Assembly: GCA_034687125.1 (NCBI GenBank)
Contig: JAQGBZ010000039.1
Span: 243,812-307,811, forward strand
DNA from: Neelides folsomi
Taxonomy: Eukaryota > Arthropoda > Collembola > Neelipleona > Neelidae
Length of the DNA stretch: 64,000 bases
Reading direction: 5' to 3'
Numbering within the stretch: position 1 is the stretch's first letter; each line of letters begins with the position of its first letter. The notes beneath the pieces are model-generated. The model searched no databases. It saw only the letters and a program-made list of their open reading frames with translations, and had not been told where the DNA came from. Position numbers and translations under genes: made by a program. Below, piece after piece: positions 36,495-48,350 of this stretch.

Positions 36495-37607
36495 AATTTT
36501 TATTTTCTTCTAATCCAACTTTAAATTCCAAAAGTTAAATCTAATTTATAGAAACGATTGTATTTAAATTGTCAATTTATATTATATAACATGTTTATAT
36601 GATCATCTTATTCATCTTGGATTGTCTGGCCTATCTGTATTTTACAACATCATCAAAATTATTATCTTTTTATGCAAAATGGTAATTATTTATTTTTTCT
36701 ACCCAAATGAACGAGTTTCTCTGGAAAATCGCTGCGTACATATAAAAGAGCCCATAAATATAATTTTTATTCGTTCTTGTACAAAAACGTATAAAGAATG
36801 CTTGAGTATTAAAATTAATAAATGTATGATAACATACATTGATTCAGACGCGATTATTTGAAAGAACATGAAAGATTACAAGTGCATGCACCAATATAAA
36901 TATACTTATAAAAACATGAAATTACAATCTTGCTAATTTCATTGGGTGATTTTAAACGTGTATGATTATATATTAGTTATATTGCTTGTTTTTTTATTGG
37001 CTCAACAGGATAAATGTTGGAGGATAAGGGAAGAATTATTAGGCTAGGACATATCATACATATCATTCATGTGGATTGAGATGAGATGAACATTGGAGAG
37101 ATGCGGGAATGCAAATGAGTTGCTGGACGGCTTTATTTCCACTTTTTGTGATCGCCTTCCTGCCCTTCCTCCTCTGAGGCGAACAAAGGTTGGGTTAAGA
37201 TAGGAGATCCGCAATCTTCGCATACAACTGGAACTTACAGATTTGGATTCCCCCAGAGGATTCAAATCTGCGGAATTTCTTGATTTTTATTTCCTCTTCC
37301 CCATCAAAACCAATTTTCAATTCCCCAAAGAAGTGTTTACATTCGGTCTGAACATCAGCGAACGAAGATCTAGAGAAAAAACTTTAGCAGATTCAAAAGT
37401 AAAGTCCCAAAGGAAAATTGAGCAAAAATCACCCCAAGAGTCGAAAAACTTTGAATTTATCATTTCTTACTTGAATATTATTTTTCATGGTTTGTAATGA
37501 GAAGCGTTTATAAACGTTTATGAACTGTGTTAATATAAAACTTTGTTGAATTAAATAAGTTATTAACATTTGAAAATTATTTTTTGTTAATTGTGAGTGA
37601 GTGAGAA
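36495..37607. other. intergenic
   Basis: Divergent spacer between the M13-like gene (minus) and the serine protease (plus). A somewhat GC-richer patch at about 37080-37260 has no recognisable coding frame. It probably contains both promoters. Confidence 0.45.
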
Positions 37608-40326
37608 ATGAAGCTCCGGGCAGCGTCTTTCAAATTTTGTCTTCCAATAATTTTGGTTCTGTTGAAGCGTAAGTTGGTTTTATTATCAAATAAGTATTTC
37701 AAAATTAGAGAAATTCTGAACGACGAGACGAGTAAATTGCCTATTAATTATATTTTACGTATAGAATCCGCTTCGCAAGATTCGACTGCTACGTGTAAAC
37801 ATAATGAATTTAGGTGTGACGATGGCTCTGCTTGCTTGAAAGCTGAGAAACTCTGCAATGGAGTTGAAGATTGTCCAAAAGGTGAAGATGAAAAAGGTTC
37901 GGATCAATGGGATTGTTCAAAATTGACTTTGGGAGTTACACAATGCGAGTACGTATAATTATAAATACTATTATAATAATATGGTACCTACATATGGAAT
38001 ATTGTGAATAATATTGGAAAATATTACTGTTATATTTTTAAAATTTTAATAATTAGCCAATCAAAAGAACTAAGGTGTCGTTTTGGGGGTTGCGTGGATC
38101 GAAAAAAAGCTTGTGATGGAGTCGCCGACTGTTGGGGCGGGAACGACGAAGCTCATGACCTTTGCGGCCCGGGTGCCAAAATTACAGCTAGACCTGTTAA
38201 GAAACAAACAACTACCACAGCTGAACCAGAAGAAGAATCCGAAGAAGTTCAACCTCCTCCTAAAAGTTCTGGCCCAAGAACGACGACAACAACAAGACGT
38301 CCACGACCAAAGCAAACCACAATGACAACGACTCCAGAACCTACAAGAAGGACAAAGCCGACAACAAGAAAAACTACAACCACTACGGAAGCCGAAGAAG
38401 AAACCGAAGAAGAGGAAGAAGTACCAGAACCAGAAGTCAAATCTGGTTGTCCTCCTATTGTGCCCGAATCAGGAGTGGACATGGTTTGCAAAACGAAATC
38501 CAAAAACTATAAATGCGATAAAGAATATATGCCCGTTGGCGCTGTTGCTGAATACAGGTACAATTTAAAATGCTCCTTTGCAATTTGTACAAATACTATT
38601 TTTATAAGATTTACTTGTTTAACAATTAACTAACATAAAAAGAAGGAACTTTACAAAGGAAAATAGATGCTCATATAAGATACATTATGTACAAACGGGT
38701 ATGGTCTGGAAGTTTGGATTATGATTTACAACTTTTTTTAATATGTAATGTATTAATGGTATTTAATTAATTATAGATGTAGCCCATATTATGTTTTACC
38801 TCGAGCCTCCCTTCCCCTTTTGACCCGAACTTGTCGAGACAAAGGTTGGTCCGTCAGACGACCCAATTGGCATTGCACTCTTGACTGCGGAAATAAAAGC
38901 CCAGATTTTGCTGGATTCGTCGTCGGGGGAGTTCAATCGAGACCAGGAAAATATCCATGGCATGTTGGTTTCTACAATCAGGATCCTCCTGATTCTGGAA
39001 AATACGAGTTTTTCTGTGGCGGAACCCTTGTACTGGAAAATGCCGTTATTACAGGTACATATGTATTAATCACAGGTATCAGGTAATAGTTACTTATACC
39101 TGATGGATTATACGATATTAGTAAAGGTAAGCAACTTAATATACAATTGATACTAAATACACTATTGATGTTTATAGCTGCTCATTGTGTTACCCGAAAG
39201 CAAACCAGCGATAAACGAACTGACACAATTTACGTAATGTTGGGAAAATACAATCGGACCTTTTCCAACGGAGATGACTATGTTCAAAAGCGTCTCGTTA
39301 AGGATATTGAAGTTCATGAGGATTACAATGCTCAGAATTTTGATTCTGACATTGCCATCGTTTGGCTTGAAAAGGTATATTGGATATGAATTATTCTTAA
39401 AAATTTACTTTTATTTCAAATGTTTAATGGATTAAATGCAATACAAATAACATACCTACAAATATGATTTAATTTAGTCAATATTGTAATAAAAGTTATT
39501 AAATTATATCGACAGTCAACAAGTAAGTGAAAATCTTTTAGACAATTATTGACTAGATGAATTTATTTAATAGATAGTTTATGCTTGATCCTGTTAATTG
39601 GTTTTATAGAATGTTAAAATAACAGAAAAAGTTCGTCCGGTATGTTTGCCAAAAACAGATGAGGATGTCCAAGCTGATCCTGACAATCCTGGAACAGTTA
39701 GTGAAAATACATACTATATATCTTACATATCTTGTATATTGCACCTCATATTTCATTTATCATAGTTTATTTTTTACAAACAAGTGTCGATGATACTGAA
39801 TAATGTCTTAACATATGTCAAATTAGTTGGTAGGTTGGGGAAGATCAGACGGTCGGAAGTTTAAAGAGGCACTCCAAGAAGCCCAATTGCCAGTTATTTC
39901 TAAAAAGGAATGTGCAAAGTCAAGTCCCGCACTTGCAGCTCTTATAAGAAGATCCTCATTTTGTGCAGGACACAGAAACGGTATTATTACAATTGAATTA
40001 AAAATAACTATAATTGGATGCATTATTGATTTCATTTTAATTATTGAATTTATATTAAGTAAATGTTCTATGTAAATATTCTAAAACTTAATTATACAGG
40101 GACCTCCGCTTGTGATGGTGACTCTGGTGGTGGATTGATCTTCGAAGATGAAAATAAATGGTTTCTTCAAGGGGTTGTCAGTGCTGGGGTCAATAGCGTC
40201 CAAGGAGGTTGCAATCCCAATCATTACACCATTTTCACTCGAATCTCTTCATTCTTGGATTGGATTCAGAAGAAACTCTATGATCGAGAATCAGAATGGA
40301 GAAAACGAAGAAGTGTCTTTTATTAA
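37608..40326 (+). CDS. modular serine protease (2 LDLa - CCP - trypsin fold), ModSP/HP14-like
   Basis: Secreted S1 protease of the layout that starts Toll/prophenoloxidase cascades in insects (ModSP, HP14; family knowledge). Eight exons: 37608-37668, 37765-37948, 38057-38557, 38777-39054, 39178-39374, 39610-39696, 39827-39980 and 40100-40326, giving 562 residues with consistent phases. Order: signal peptide (FCLPIILVLL), LDLa 1 (CKHNEFRCDDGSACL, CNGVEDCPKGEDE), LDLa 2 (CRFGGCVDRKKACDGVADC), a Thr/Pro/Glu-rich linker, a CCP/sushi-like module (GCPPIVPESG to WHC) and the protease domain from FVVGGVQS. The triad is present: AAHC, DSDIAIV and CDGDSGGG. The residue at the S1-pocket position 189 is Ser (TSACDGDSGG), so chymotrypsin-like specificity is predicted. 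The activation bond follows Phe (AGF|VVGG). Chymotrypsin-like specificity plus Phe at the scissile bond would permit self-activation, as known for HP14; that is inference here. Confidence 0.93.
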
Positions 40327-41305
40327 GGCACAGTTTAATAATGGTTAAAAAGGGATTTACTAAACAAGTATTACTTTATCAATATGAACGTTACAAAGCG
40401 AATCTTTATTATAACACTAGATGTATTTCAGATTCAGGGTTTAGGACAATGATTATTTTGTTTTTATTTAAATGATTGAAATATGGGATTGTGCAATATA
40501 AATTGAAATTTTAATGCTTGTAAAATTCAAACATTATAATACAGTATAGTATTTATTATATGTGACATAATAAACTTATACAATTTGCAGTTTTATAATT
40601 TATAAACTGTAAAATTCACTCGAATAGGTCAATTTGAAAATATGAAAAAACTTTGAACAAAATGCAGTATTGCGAAAAATTGACATTATTTGTACTAAAC
40701 AATATAAATTCAAGTTTTAAAATAAATTAGTTCATAAAAGTATTATGTAAAGTAAAAGCAAGCTATTTATCATCAGTATTTGAACACAACTTTATGAAAT
40801 AATTCAAGGTGTTAATATAGCTAGATCATTTTATTAGTGCATCATTTCAATCATTATTAGTAATAATTATACATTAAATAGTATCAAAAGTTAAATAAGT
40901 CTCTTACTTTCATACAGCCCTAATTAAAAAATGTCTTTAAAACAACAGGAATAAAATCTTTATACAACAATAAAAATTACACATGTTCAGATTCAAAATT
41001 CTGTCTTTCACTCACAACGAGATGTTTTAATGTATTCATTAAATCATATTAAAAATATACTCGCCCAATTTCATATTAAGAAGAGAGCTATACAGAGAGC
41101 TTGGTATTTTTAATAATATAAATAAACTTTTGAAAATAATTGTGCTTTAACAGTTGAATAAATATAATTTTTGAACTCATTTAAAATATTCTTGTAGTTA
41201 TTGTATAGTTTGTAAAATGTTAACAAAGGCCAATAATTAACACGATACATCGAATCATTGAAATGAAGTACATCCATTCATATTACCTATGTAGATAAAT
41301 GTATT
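40327..41305. other. intergenic between convergent genes
   Basis: 3' flanks of the protease (plus) and the Ly6-type gene (minus). AT-rich; no further gene seen. Confidence 0.5.
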
Positions 41306-44300
41306 TTAAATGAACCTCATATTAGAAAAATGTGAGATGAAGAACATGATTTGGATTGTGAGAATTGAAGCAATTATAATAGATTTCGATGGAGTTAATG
41401 GGCTCGCCGGATTGCATCCATTGCCTGTACAGGTATAAACACAGGACCGATACTCTAATTGATCACCGGGACGTTTAATATGTTCACAGTAATTCCCCAT
41501 ATCTCGGGATGAGCAGAAACGACGAGTCCCCAAACTTCCTAAATTGTCAATTAAACATTATTAGGTATATTTAATAATTTCAAAACTTTTAATCAAAATT
41601 CCAGTGAATCCAAAGCTAAGTTAATTTGTTCAATTTCTGATAGTTTAAGCCAACACATTAAAATCTACTAATGCATAACAGCCTAACACATACTGATAAA
41701 TAACTAAATACAGCATTACATTACATAAAAAGGTAAAATGCTCATGAAATCATAATGAAAAAGGAAATAAAGATCAAGTGCATAAATGATCACAAGTACA
41801 ATAGAAGCATTATTAGAATGAAAAAGTTAGAGATTTGAAGGAAAGAACCTTCATAGAGACCCGTCGCTTTAATACAATAGCGAGCTTCAAAGACGTCGTC
41901 ACAAGAGAGAAGAGGAGCGGAGAAAAGCAAGTCTGTGCAGCGAAGGTCGGGATCGCGAGTCTCATCACATCGGTAACATCGAATTCCTTCAGCTAAGACT
42001 AAACGGACAAAACCATAGGAGACTCGAGAAAAACTTCAATCATTTAACTTTTTGACACTACCTATATCAAAAGTTTGAGCCCTATCTTGAACCACAAGTC
42101 TACATACATATATAGACCTACTTTGGCCCTACTGATATATTCAAATAACTTGTAGGTTTATACAGTTTAACTGTTTAAATATATAAAAGTACGTAAATAC
42201 TTATATAGGAACATATATCATATAGGTATTATTTGAAGTTTTTGTAAAAGAGTTGAATTCAACCCGCGCTTTGCTCATTTTCATTTTGACAAAAGAATTG
42301 GGTTCATTTTCTCTCTCAATTTCCTCTTCTGTCACTTTATAAGGAAATTCCTTTTCTTTCAATCCAGTCAGTCTTTCCGTGAATCTTCATTAAAAAGAAA
42401 AACGACGACGAGGAACCTTCAAAACTTCTCTTTGACTTTCGCTCCCTCGTGGTTTGAAGAAAGATGGAAGGAAATAAAAGATTTTTTTGCGTGCCTTGCA
42501 TTTTTCTACTTTTGATGAAAATATCAAACAAGGTTCCCTTTATTCCAATTTCTCTCAGAGTTTTCCATAAAACGAAGATCGAAATGCAAAACGACTTTGA
42601 ATGTTGATTCCATCCGCTCGGTTAGTAATTGCGTTAGGGAATTTTATAGTAAAAGGGTTCGAGAAAGCATTTATCATATTTCCCAATATTGTGGCGTGGA
42701 AATTAGATTAACTTTCTATTTCTAGACATCATAACTCGTTAAGATATTTCATTTAATGTATACGTAATATATTATTATATCATGAATGTACTTGAAAAAC
42801 ACATTTAATTACAACAAGCATTAAACAAGGAAAAAATTTTATGTAAAAGTCTTTTCGAGTCCGTATAAAGGTAAGCACAGTATAACAAGAGTTAGATGAA
42901 AATATTAGTAAAGAACAAGGAGAAGATTAGTTGAATTTTACAGCAGCAATCTTCCTTCATTCCTTATGCATTGCTCCTTTGTTCTTACACTTCACTTGCA
43001 TGCATAATCTGGTGGGAGAATATAGGCAGTTTGACCGTACTACCCAAAATTTAACTTTTCCTATAAACTTATTATGAGTAGTAACTAAAGATTAATTAGT
43101 AACTTCATAATTTAAGCAAATCCATATTAAAACTTTAAACCTTCACCAATAGAATTAAAAATAAAGTCAAGCAAAGCTATGTAGAAAAAACACGTAAAGC
43201 AATTTGCATATCTATGCAAAAGAACAAAACTATAAAGTAAAGAAGGTTGAGGATAATGCAGATGTTGCATAAAGTGGGAGAAATGGTTCCGTTAAGGAAA
43301 CCAATTTATTCATATCTCCGTGCTAACCTCCATGAACTCCAATGGTTTTCACACAATATGCTCCCTCGTGAATGTACGTGCAAGAGTTGTAAGGAACGAT
43401 CGACTCGTCTTCGCTCTCCATCTTCTCAGGGCAAAAGTTGTCATCGTGGCTGGAGCATTCGAAGCAGTTCAAACTATTCACTCCATGCACTACACTCAAC
43501 GTTAAAAACAAACAAAATAATATTGAGTAATTTGTGCAAATAACTTTTTTATTTCATTCCATCCATCATATTCTAGTAGTTATTATCAAATCCAAATAAA
43601 ACTGTTATGTAGTAGTTTATACTGATCTCTACTCTACTCATAATATTTAATAATCGTATGTAATAGTAAAGTATCCGTACATTTAAAAAAGTACGAGTAA
43701 TAGATAAATACGCTTTACTAAACAAAATATTAGCGGATGTTCTTTTTATAAGAACCATTAAGAGATCGTGGCGTCATGTAATGAAAGCAATAAACTGAGA
43801 ATGAGTAATTAAAACAATGCATAAATCATATTATCAATCCATAGTCTGTTATGAATGCAAATGAAAGGAAATTGCTGAATTAAATTGCAAAATGAAGTAT
43901 CTAAACTGTAAACCATGAAGTTGATAAATACACACGAGTGAAAGAGGAGTCCCAATACCTAATATCCTATGAAGTAATATTAAGAGGACGTCGCTGAAAC
44001 GAGATTTCCATAAAGATCCGACTCTCTACTTTATGATGAAGTGATGATGAGATCCACTCGAATCCTCTTCAATGCTCTCAAAGTCAATTCCGCTCCGAGG
44101 GAAAGTTGGAGAATTGGGGTGAGATTGGAAGTTGGTCCAGTAAACCAATTCCCATGAATCCCATCATCATCAAAAGATTTCCTCGTCCAGAAAATGCAAT
44201 GAGGCACCTTGGAGGGGAGTTAATGAGACTCCTGCAATTCTCCTGGGCTCCATTCCTGTTCCGAAGATGATGAAGAATTTGATACTAATGATGACCTCGC

Positions 44301-45822
44301 TTTCGGCCAAAATTTCACGAAATGGGGTTTTTGTTTACTTTTCCTTTCTCCTACGCACTTTCGCTCTTTTGTATTAAATCGAGGAATCCGGGTGGTTGAT
44401 AATGTAAAAGATTGGCCCTAAAAGCTTGCATAGATTCGAATTACTTTTTTCTTATTTTTTCTTATTTGTTTATTTTGTCTAATCTTACTACTAATATTAT
44501 TTTTTCGATATCTCATTTCCTGTTACTTTCATTCTCATTTATTATTTCTGATCTAAATATTCGTTCGATATTGTTTAGATATAAAAATGTATTAAACTTT
44601 TTTGCCAAGCAAAAAGTTGCAAGAGAAAAATCAAATAAATTAACCGAAAAGAAGTTAACCTTTTTACATGTGCTTATGTTCACATTTTCTTACACTACGA
44701 GCACTAATATTTTGGTATGTAGGTTTATGTGCTTTATGTGTGCAAATGCATTTATTTTTATAAGTTATAGCATTCGTGAAATATTCAAAATGAATAATAT
44801 CTTGATAGTTTATCTTAATGCTCTTATGAGAAATTGTTCCTAGTTCTGATTTCGAGTTAGATCGATTATATAAATATTAGGAATTCTTTATTAGGCGCCT
44901 ATACGGGAAAATAACTCACATAGGAAGGGATTTATGAGGGCAAAAAAGCAAGTTTCGTGATTTGATTCGTGGATTTAGAAATGGGATTTTCTATGTAGGT
45001 ACCTATTTGTATCGATTTCTCCAAGAAGGGCTAGTTGGTAATAAGATTGGTGATTTGGCAAAGACACAGGTTTAATCTCTCACTCAGCGTAGAAACCAAA
45101 GACATTGCAATTTAATTATTGTAATTTCTAAAATCCAATTGTAACTTCCAAGAATCGATATTGGTAAAGAAAATTACACCAAAGTTCACTTTATAAAATG
45201 AAAACTCTGAACTAAAAATATCGAGTCTACCTGTATATAAGCAATTCTATACATTTATGATTGCTATCCAAGAACCATGAGTCGACCATGAAAATGTAAT
45301 TTATTCTTCTGATTCATAACAATTTCAAGAGTCACATTACCAGATGTTTGAATATTAATAACTATTATTAAAATGAATTTTAATCATAGTATGCATACTT
45401 ATTGTTAGTTAAAAACGAACATAAATTATCGAATTTAATAGAATGCATCAGCATAAACCATTACTTTTAATATGATATTTTTCTTCATTAAATTATCAAT
45501 AGTCATGAATTTTGCGCTGCAAAACTTTGATATTCTTTCATTGCTGAATGCCGTTTGTTTAGTTAGTATCGTACAATACTGTTCATTGTCTATTATATTG
45601 TAGTACGTAAGATTATTTATCTCATAGGTACATAAATTGTAAGTAGAACCTTCCCACATTCCCAATACTTTAATTTAGCTCGGACATTGTTAAATTATTT
45701 ATTGTACATACGTATAAAATTAATGAATTTAGTAGCTTGGATAAAGATAATAAGTTACCTCCACAGAAGTAAATAAGTAAGAAAGAGATGAGAGAGATTC
45801 GATTCTGGATAGACGAATTCAT
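41306..45822 (-). CDS. Ly6/uPAR (quiver-like) GPI-anchored protein with alternative second exons
   Basis: Small secreted three-finger protein, expected on the outer cell surface through a GPI anchor; insect relatives act in septate junctions, sleep and channel regulation (family knowledge). Exon 1, 45759-45822, encodes the signal peptide (RISLISFLLIYFCG). Exon 3, 41306-41538, encodes GTRRFCSSRDMGNYCEHIKR, PGDQLEYRSCVYTCTGNGCN and a hydrophobic tail (SIIIASILTIQIMFFISHF). Between them lie two candidate exons 2, at 43328-43489 and 41849-41992. Both are phase 1 to phase 1 and each supplies the first five cysteines of the ten-cysteine fold. With the upstream exon the product has 152 residues, with the downstream exon 146; either alone is in frame and restores ten cysteines. 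Including both is also in frame but would give 15 cysteines. The two are separated by about 1.3 kb. No second copy of exon 3 was found, so two separate genes is the less likely reading. Confidence 0.85.
41849..41992 (-). other. alternative Ly6 exon 2b
   Basis: Encodes AEGIRCYRCDETRDPDLRC, LLSCDDVF and ARYCIKATGLYE. Acceptor TTAG|CTGAAGG, donor GAAG|GTTCTT, both phase 1. It contributes cysteines 1-5 of the three-finger domain and is the version nearer to exon 3. Confidence 0.8.
43328..43489 (-). other. alternative Ly6 exon 2a
   Basis: Encodes VNSLNCFECSSHDDNFC, IVPYNSCTYIHEGAYC and VKTIGVHG. Acceptor TGTAG|TGCATGG, donor GGAG|GTTAGC, both phase 1. It contributes the same five cysteines as exon 2b but the sequence between them differs strongly, so any duplication is old. 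Confidence 0.78.
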
Positions 45823-46194
45823 TTCTTCATATAAAAGGAACCAATGTTATGAGAGAGAGAATTCCGTCAACGATCTTGAACTATTCACTATTTATCTGAA
45901 CTGGATTTACACTGGCATGACAAAATGTCTACTGTCACGTTCTCTTGAACTCATTTAGAATCAAAAACTAGTTGATTTGTGACAACTTTCCGAGCTTTGA
46001 GAAATGAACGTCTTGGTGGAGAGTCGGAGTCGGAATGCGTTCGTGAGTGAAACTGAATGTTCAGCAAACTCCCACTTTTCAACCTGCCCGAATTTCCCCG
46101 TTGTCTGCTCAACTCCCCTCAAAGGGACTTTGATGAACGTGAAGATTCAGCACAAACCCCACGTTAGGAAATGTCCCCTTTACAAGAGGATTTG

Positions 46195-46437
46195 ATGAGT
46201 CGTTTGAAGTCAACAAATCGGTTATTTCTTCTTGTCGGCCTCACCTTACTGTCATATGTAATTTCTCCACCTGGCGCACCTGTACGTAAAGTCAGGAAAG
46301 TGTGTATACATTTCTCCCCCTGCCAACCCTTTGATTCCTCCCACAACAACGCCTTCGCTCTAGGGCGAAAACCTTCTCAAGTTACCTTTTACAATCACCT
46401 GCCTCAACAACTTCAACCCCCATTCATAAACACATAA
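46195..46437 (+). CDS. possible small secreted peptide precursor
   Basis: Not recognised. An 80-codon frame from the ATG at 46195 (or 88 codons from 46171) with TAA at 46435-46437. The first 30 residues look like a signal peptide (NRLFLLVGLTLLSYVISPPG). Then come basic pairs (VRKVRK), a segment with a C-x5-C pair (CIHFSPC), and ALGRK, a typical amidation plus cleavage signal. If processed it would release a cyclic amidated peptide of about 21 residues. AATAAA occurs at 46445-46450, just after the stop, and the patch is more GC-rich than its flanks. It could equally be a chance frame; a possible donor (CCT|GTACGT) lies inside. It lies head to head with the Ly6-type gene. Confidence 0.3.
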   Translation: MSRLKSTNRLFLLVGLTLLSYVISPPGAPVRKVRKVCIHFSPCQPFDSSHNNAFALGRKPSQVTFYNHLPQQLQPPFINT

Positions 46438-46450
46438 ATACTTGAATAAA

Positions 46451-48350
46451 CATCCTCATTTATGAAATTTAATTAATACTATTTATGCGTTTAAACTCCT
46501 TTCCTAACTTATGGTTAATTTTTAATAGTTATGCTATAAATTAAATAATAATTTTGTATTAATATATTTAAATAGATCTAAATGGCAAATAAATGAATTT
46601 AATGATTAAAATTTTATAACTTTATTTTCTTAATTTTTCAGCCTCAATGAGTACTCTATGAGACAACAGCTCCAAAGAGGTTTAAACAAAGTCAATGAAC
46701 CAGACTTAAAATTTTCATATAAAATAATAGTTACAAAGTTTTATATTACAAATTTAGTCCCGAATAAACAACTTTTCTAATTATTAATCACAAATGACTT
46801 TTACTTAAAAACAATATAAATTAAAAATAAATGAATAGGTATCTTATATTTAGATAATTTTTCTAGAACATAATTCATACAGTGACATTTAATTTATTGT
46901 TACACCTCATAAATTAAAATATTAAGCATTAAAACAGCTTAGAGTTAATAGATTAATAAAAATATAACGAAATAAAATAAAAGCTCAAAAACAAATTGTG
47001 TATTAAACAGATTAGATAAATAAGAAATACAAACATGAAATATAATAAAAAGTTAAAGTCTGTTAAAATTTAAACAACCTATAATATCATATTGTACCAG
47101 TACAATTAATCAGTATAATTAATCATCTTTAATTGAACAAATATTTCTGTATACATTCTAGAATATGTAAATAATATCTAATATATTATTTATATTAAAA
47201 CAATAGAGATAATTTTTTAGATTTGACTTTTATAGCTAGTTGTAGGTAGATATCTTATTTTGTGTTTACCAATTATTAATTGATCATTAACTTTATCGTG
47301 ATTGTCACTAAACCTAATTTAACAGTAAATAGTGACCAAATCACTATCCACATCATAAATTCAGCACCTCCTTTAACATTATTTAAAAGCAATACTTCTC
47401 GCGGTTCTGTACTTATGAGATACAACTTTGGAATTTTTTAATATTACACTTTGTGGATCAACATGTTGTTGATAAAGGTTGGAAGGTTCCTTATATTTAT
47501 ATAATATTTTATAAGTACACTGCAAATTCATTAATTTGATTAATAACATCAAGTATCTTTATTAACTATACCTAATAAAATTCCCTAAGATTATTGACAT
47601 TTAAAGGTAATAAACATTTTCGCTCTTTTGAACGCACCAACTAGATTGAATAACTAATTAATTCTGAATCTACTCCTTAGATTGGTTACTACAATTTGAT
47701 CCAATCTTTGACTCAATTACACGTAATATTTCGTTTTCTTCATTTTCGTGAAGGGCAATTTTGCAATAAATGTATTTTACTTTTAGAGCACATCGCAAAT
47801 TCGCAGGTACCAAAATAAAATTGAAACATTTTAACTAAACTTTATAACCTAATCTTTTTCGATTGAAAAAAGATAATTAAATAATAATGGTTGTAGTTTG
47901 CACCCGTACAACTTATTCTAAAGTAACCATAAACCATCATTCTCAATACTTGTAACAGTATTTATGTTGTTATAAAAAAATTCAACAAATCTATTATTTT
48001 AAAGACAAAATTTATCAGATTAGATTTAAACTAATAGCATGATACAGAATGAGTAATCTTTAATAAAAGTGGATATTATAACATTACATAAATATTAGAG
48101 GCAGTCATAAGTTTTGGCATACAAATGTTTGGAACTTGGAAACTCTAAATTCAAATGAGCATAAATGAAGTCAAATTTTATCAAAGCTTAACTTCAGCTT
48201 ACTAGCGAATTCTATCCTAATGACAAAGTAATTTTCAAAATGACTCGTATTAACACTATTTTTATAAAAGAAAGGCATGTGAAGATTTAAAGAATTATTA
48301 AAGAACTTTAGAACGAAAAGTAAGAAATAGAGATTTGTGATAAAGCACTT
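46451..48350. other. intergenic, strongly AT-rich
   Basis: No open frame, RNA gene or transposon recognised in nearly 1.9 kb. Short local duplications occur near 47100 (AGTATAATTAATC-like). Confidence 0.5.

Noticed and set aside
44412-44843. 143-codon plus-strand open frame, hydrophobic
   Set aside because: It begins with TTG rather than ATG, its composition follows the AT-rich background, and it lies inside the Ly6 intron without splice or domain support.
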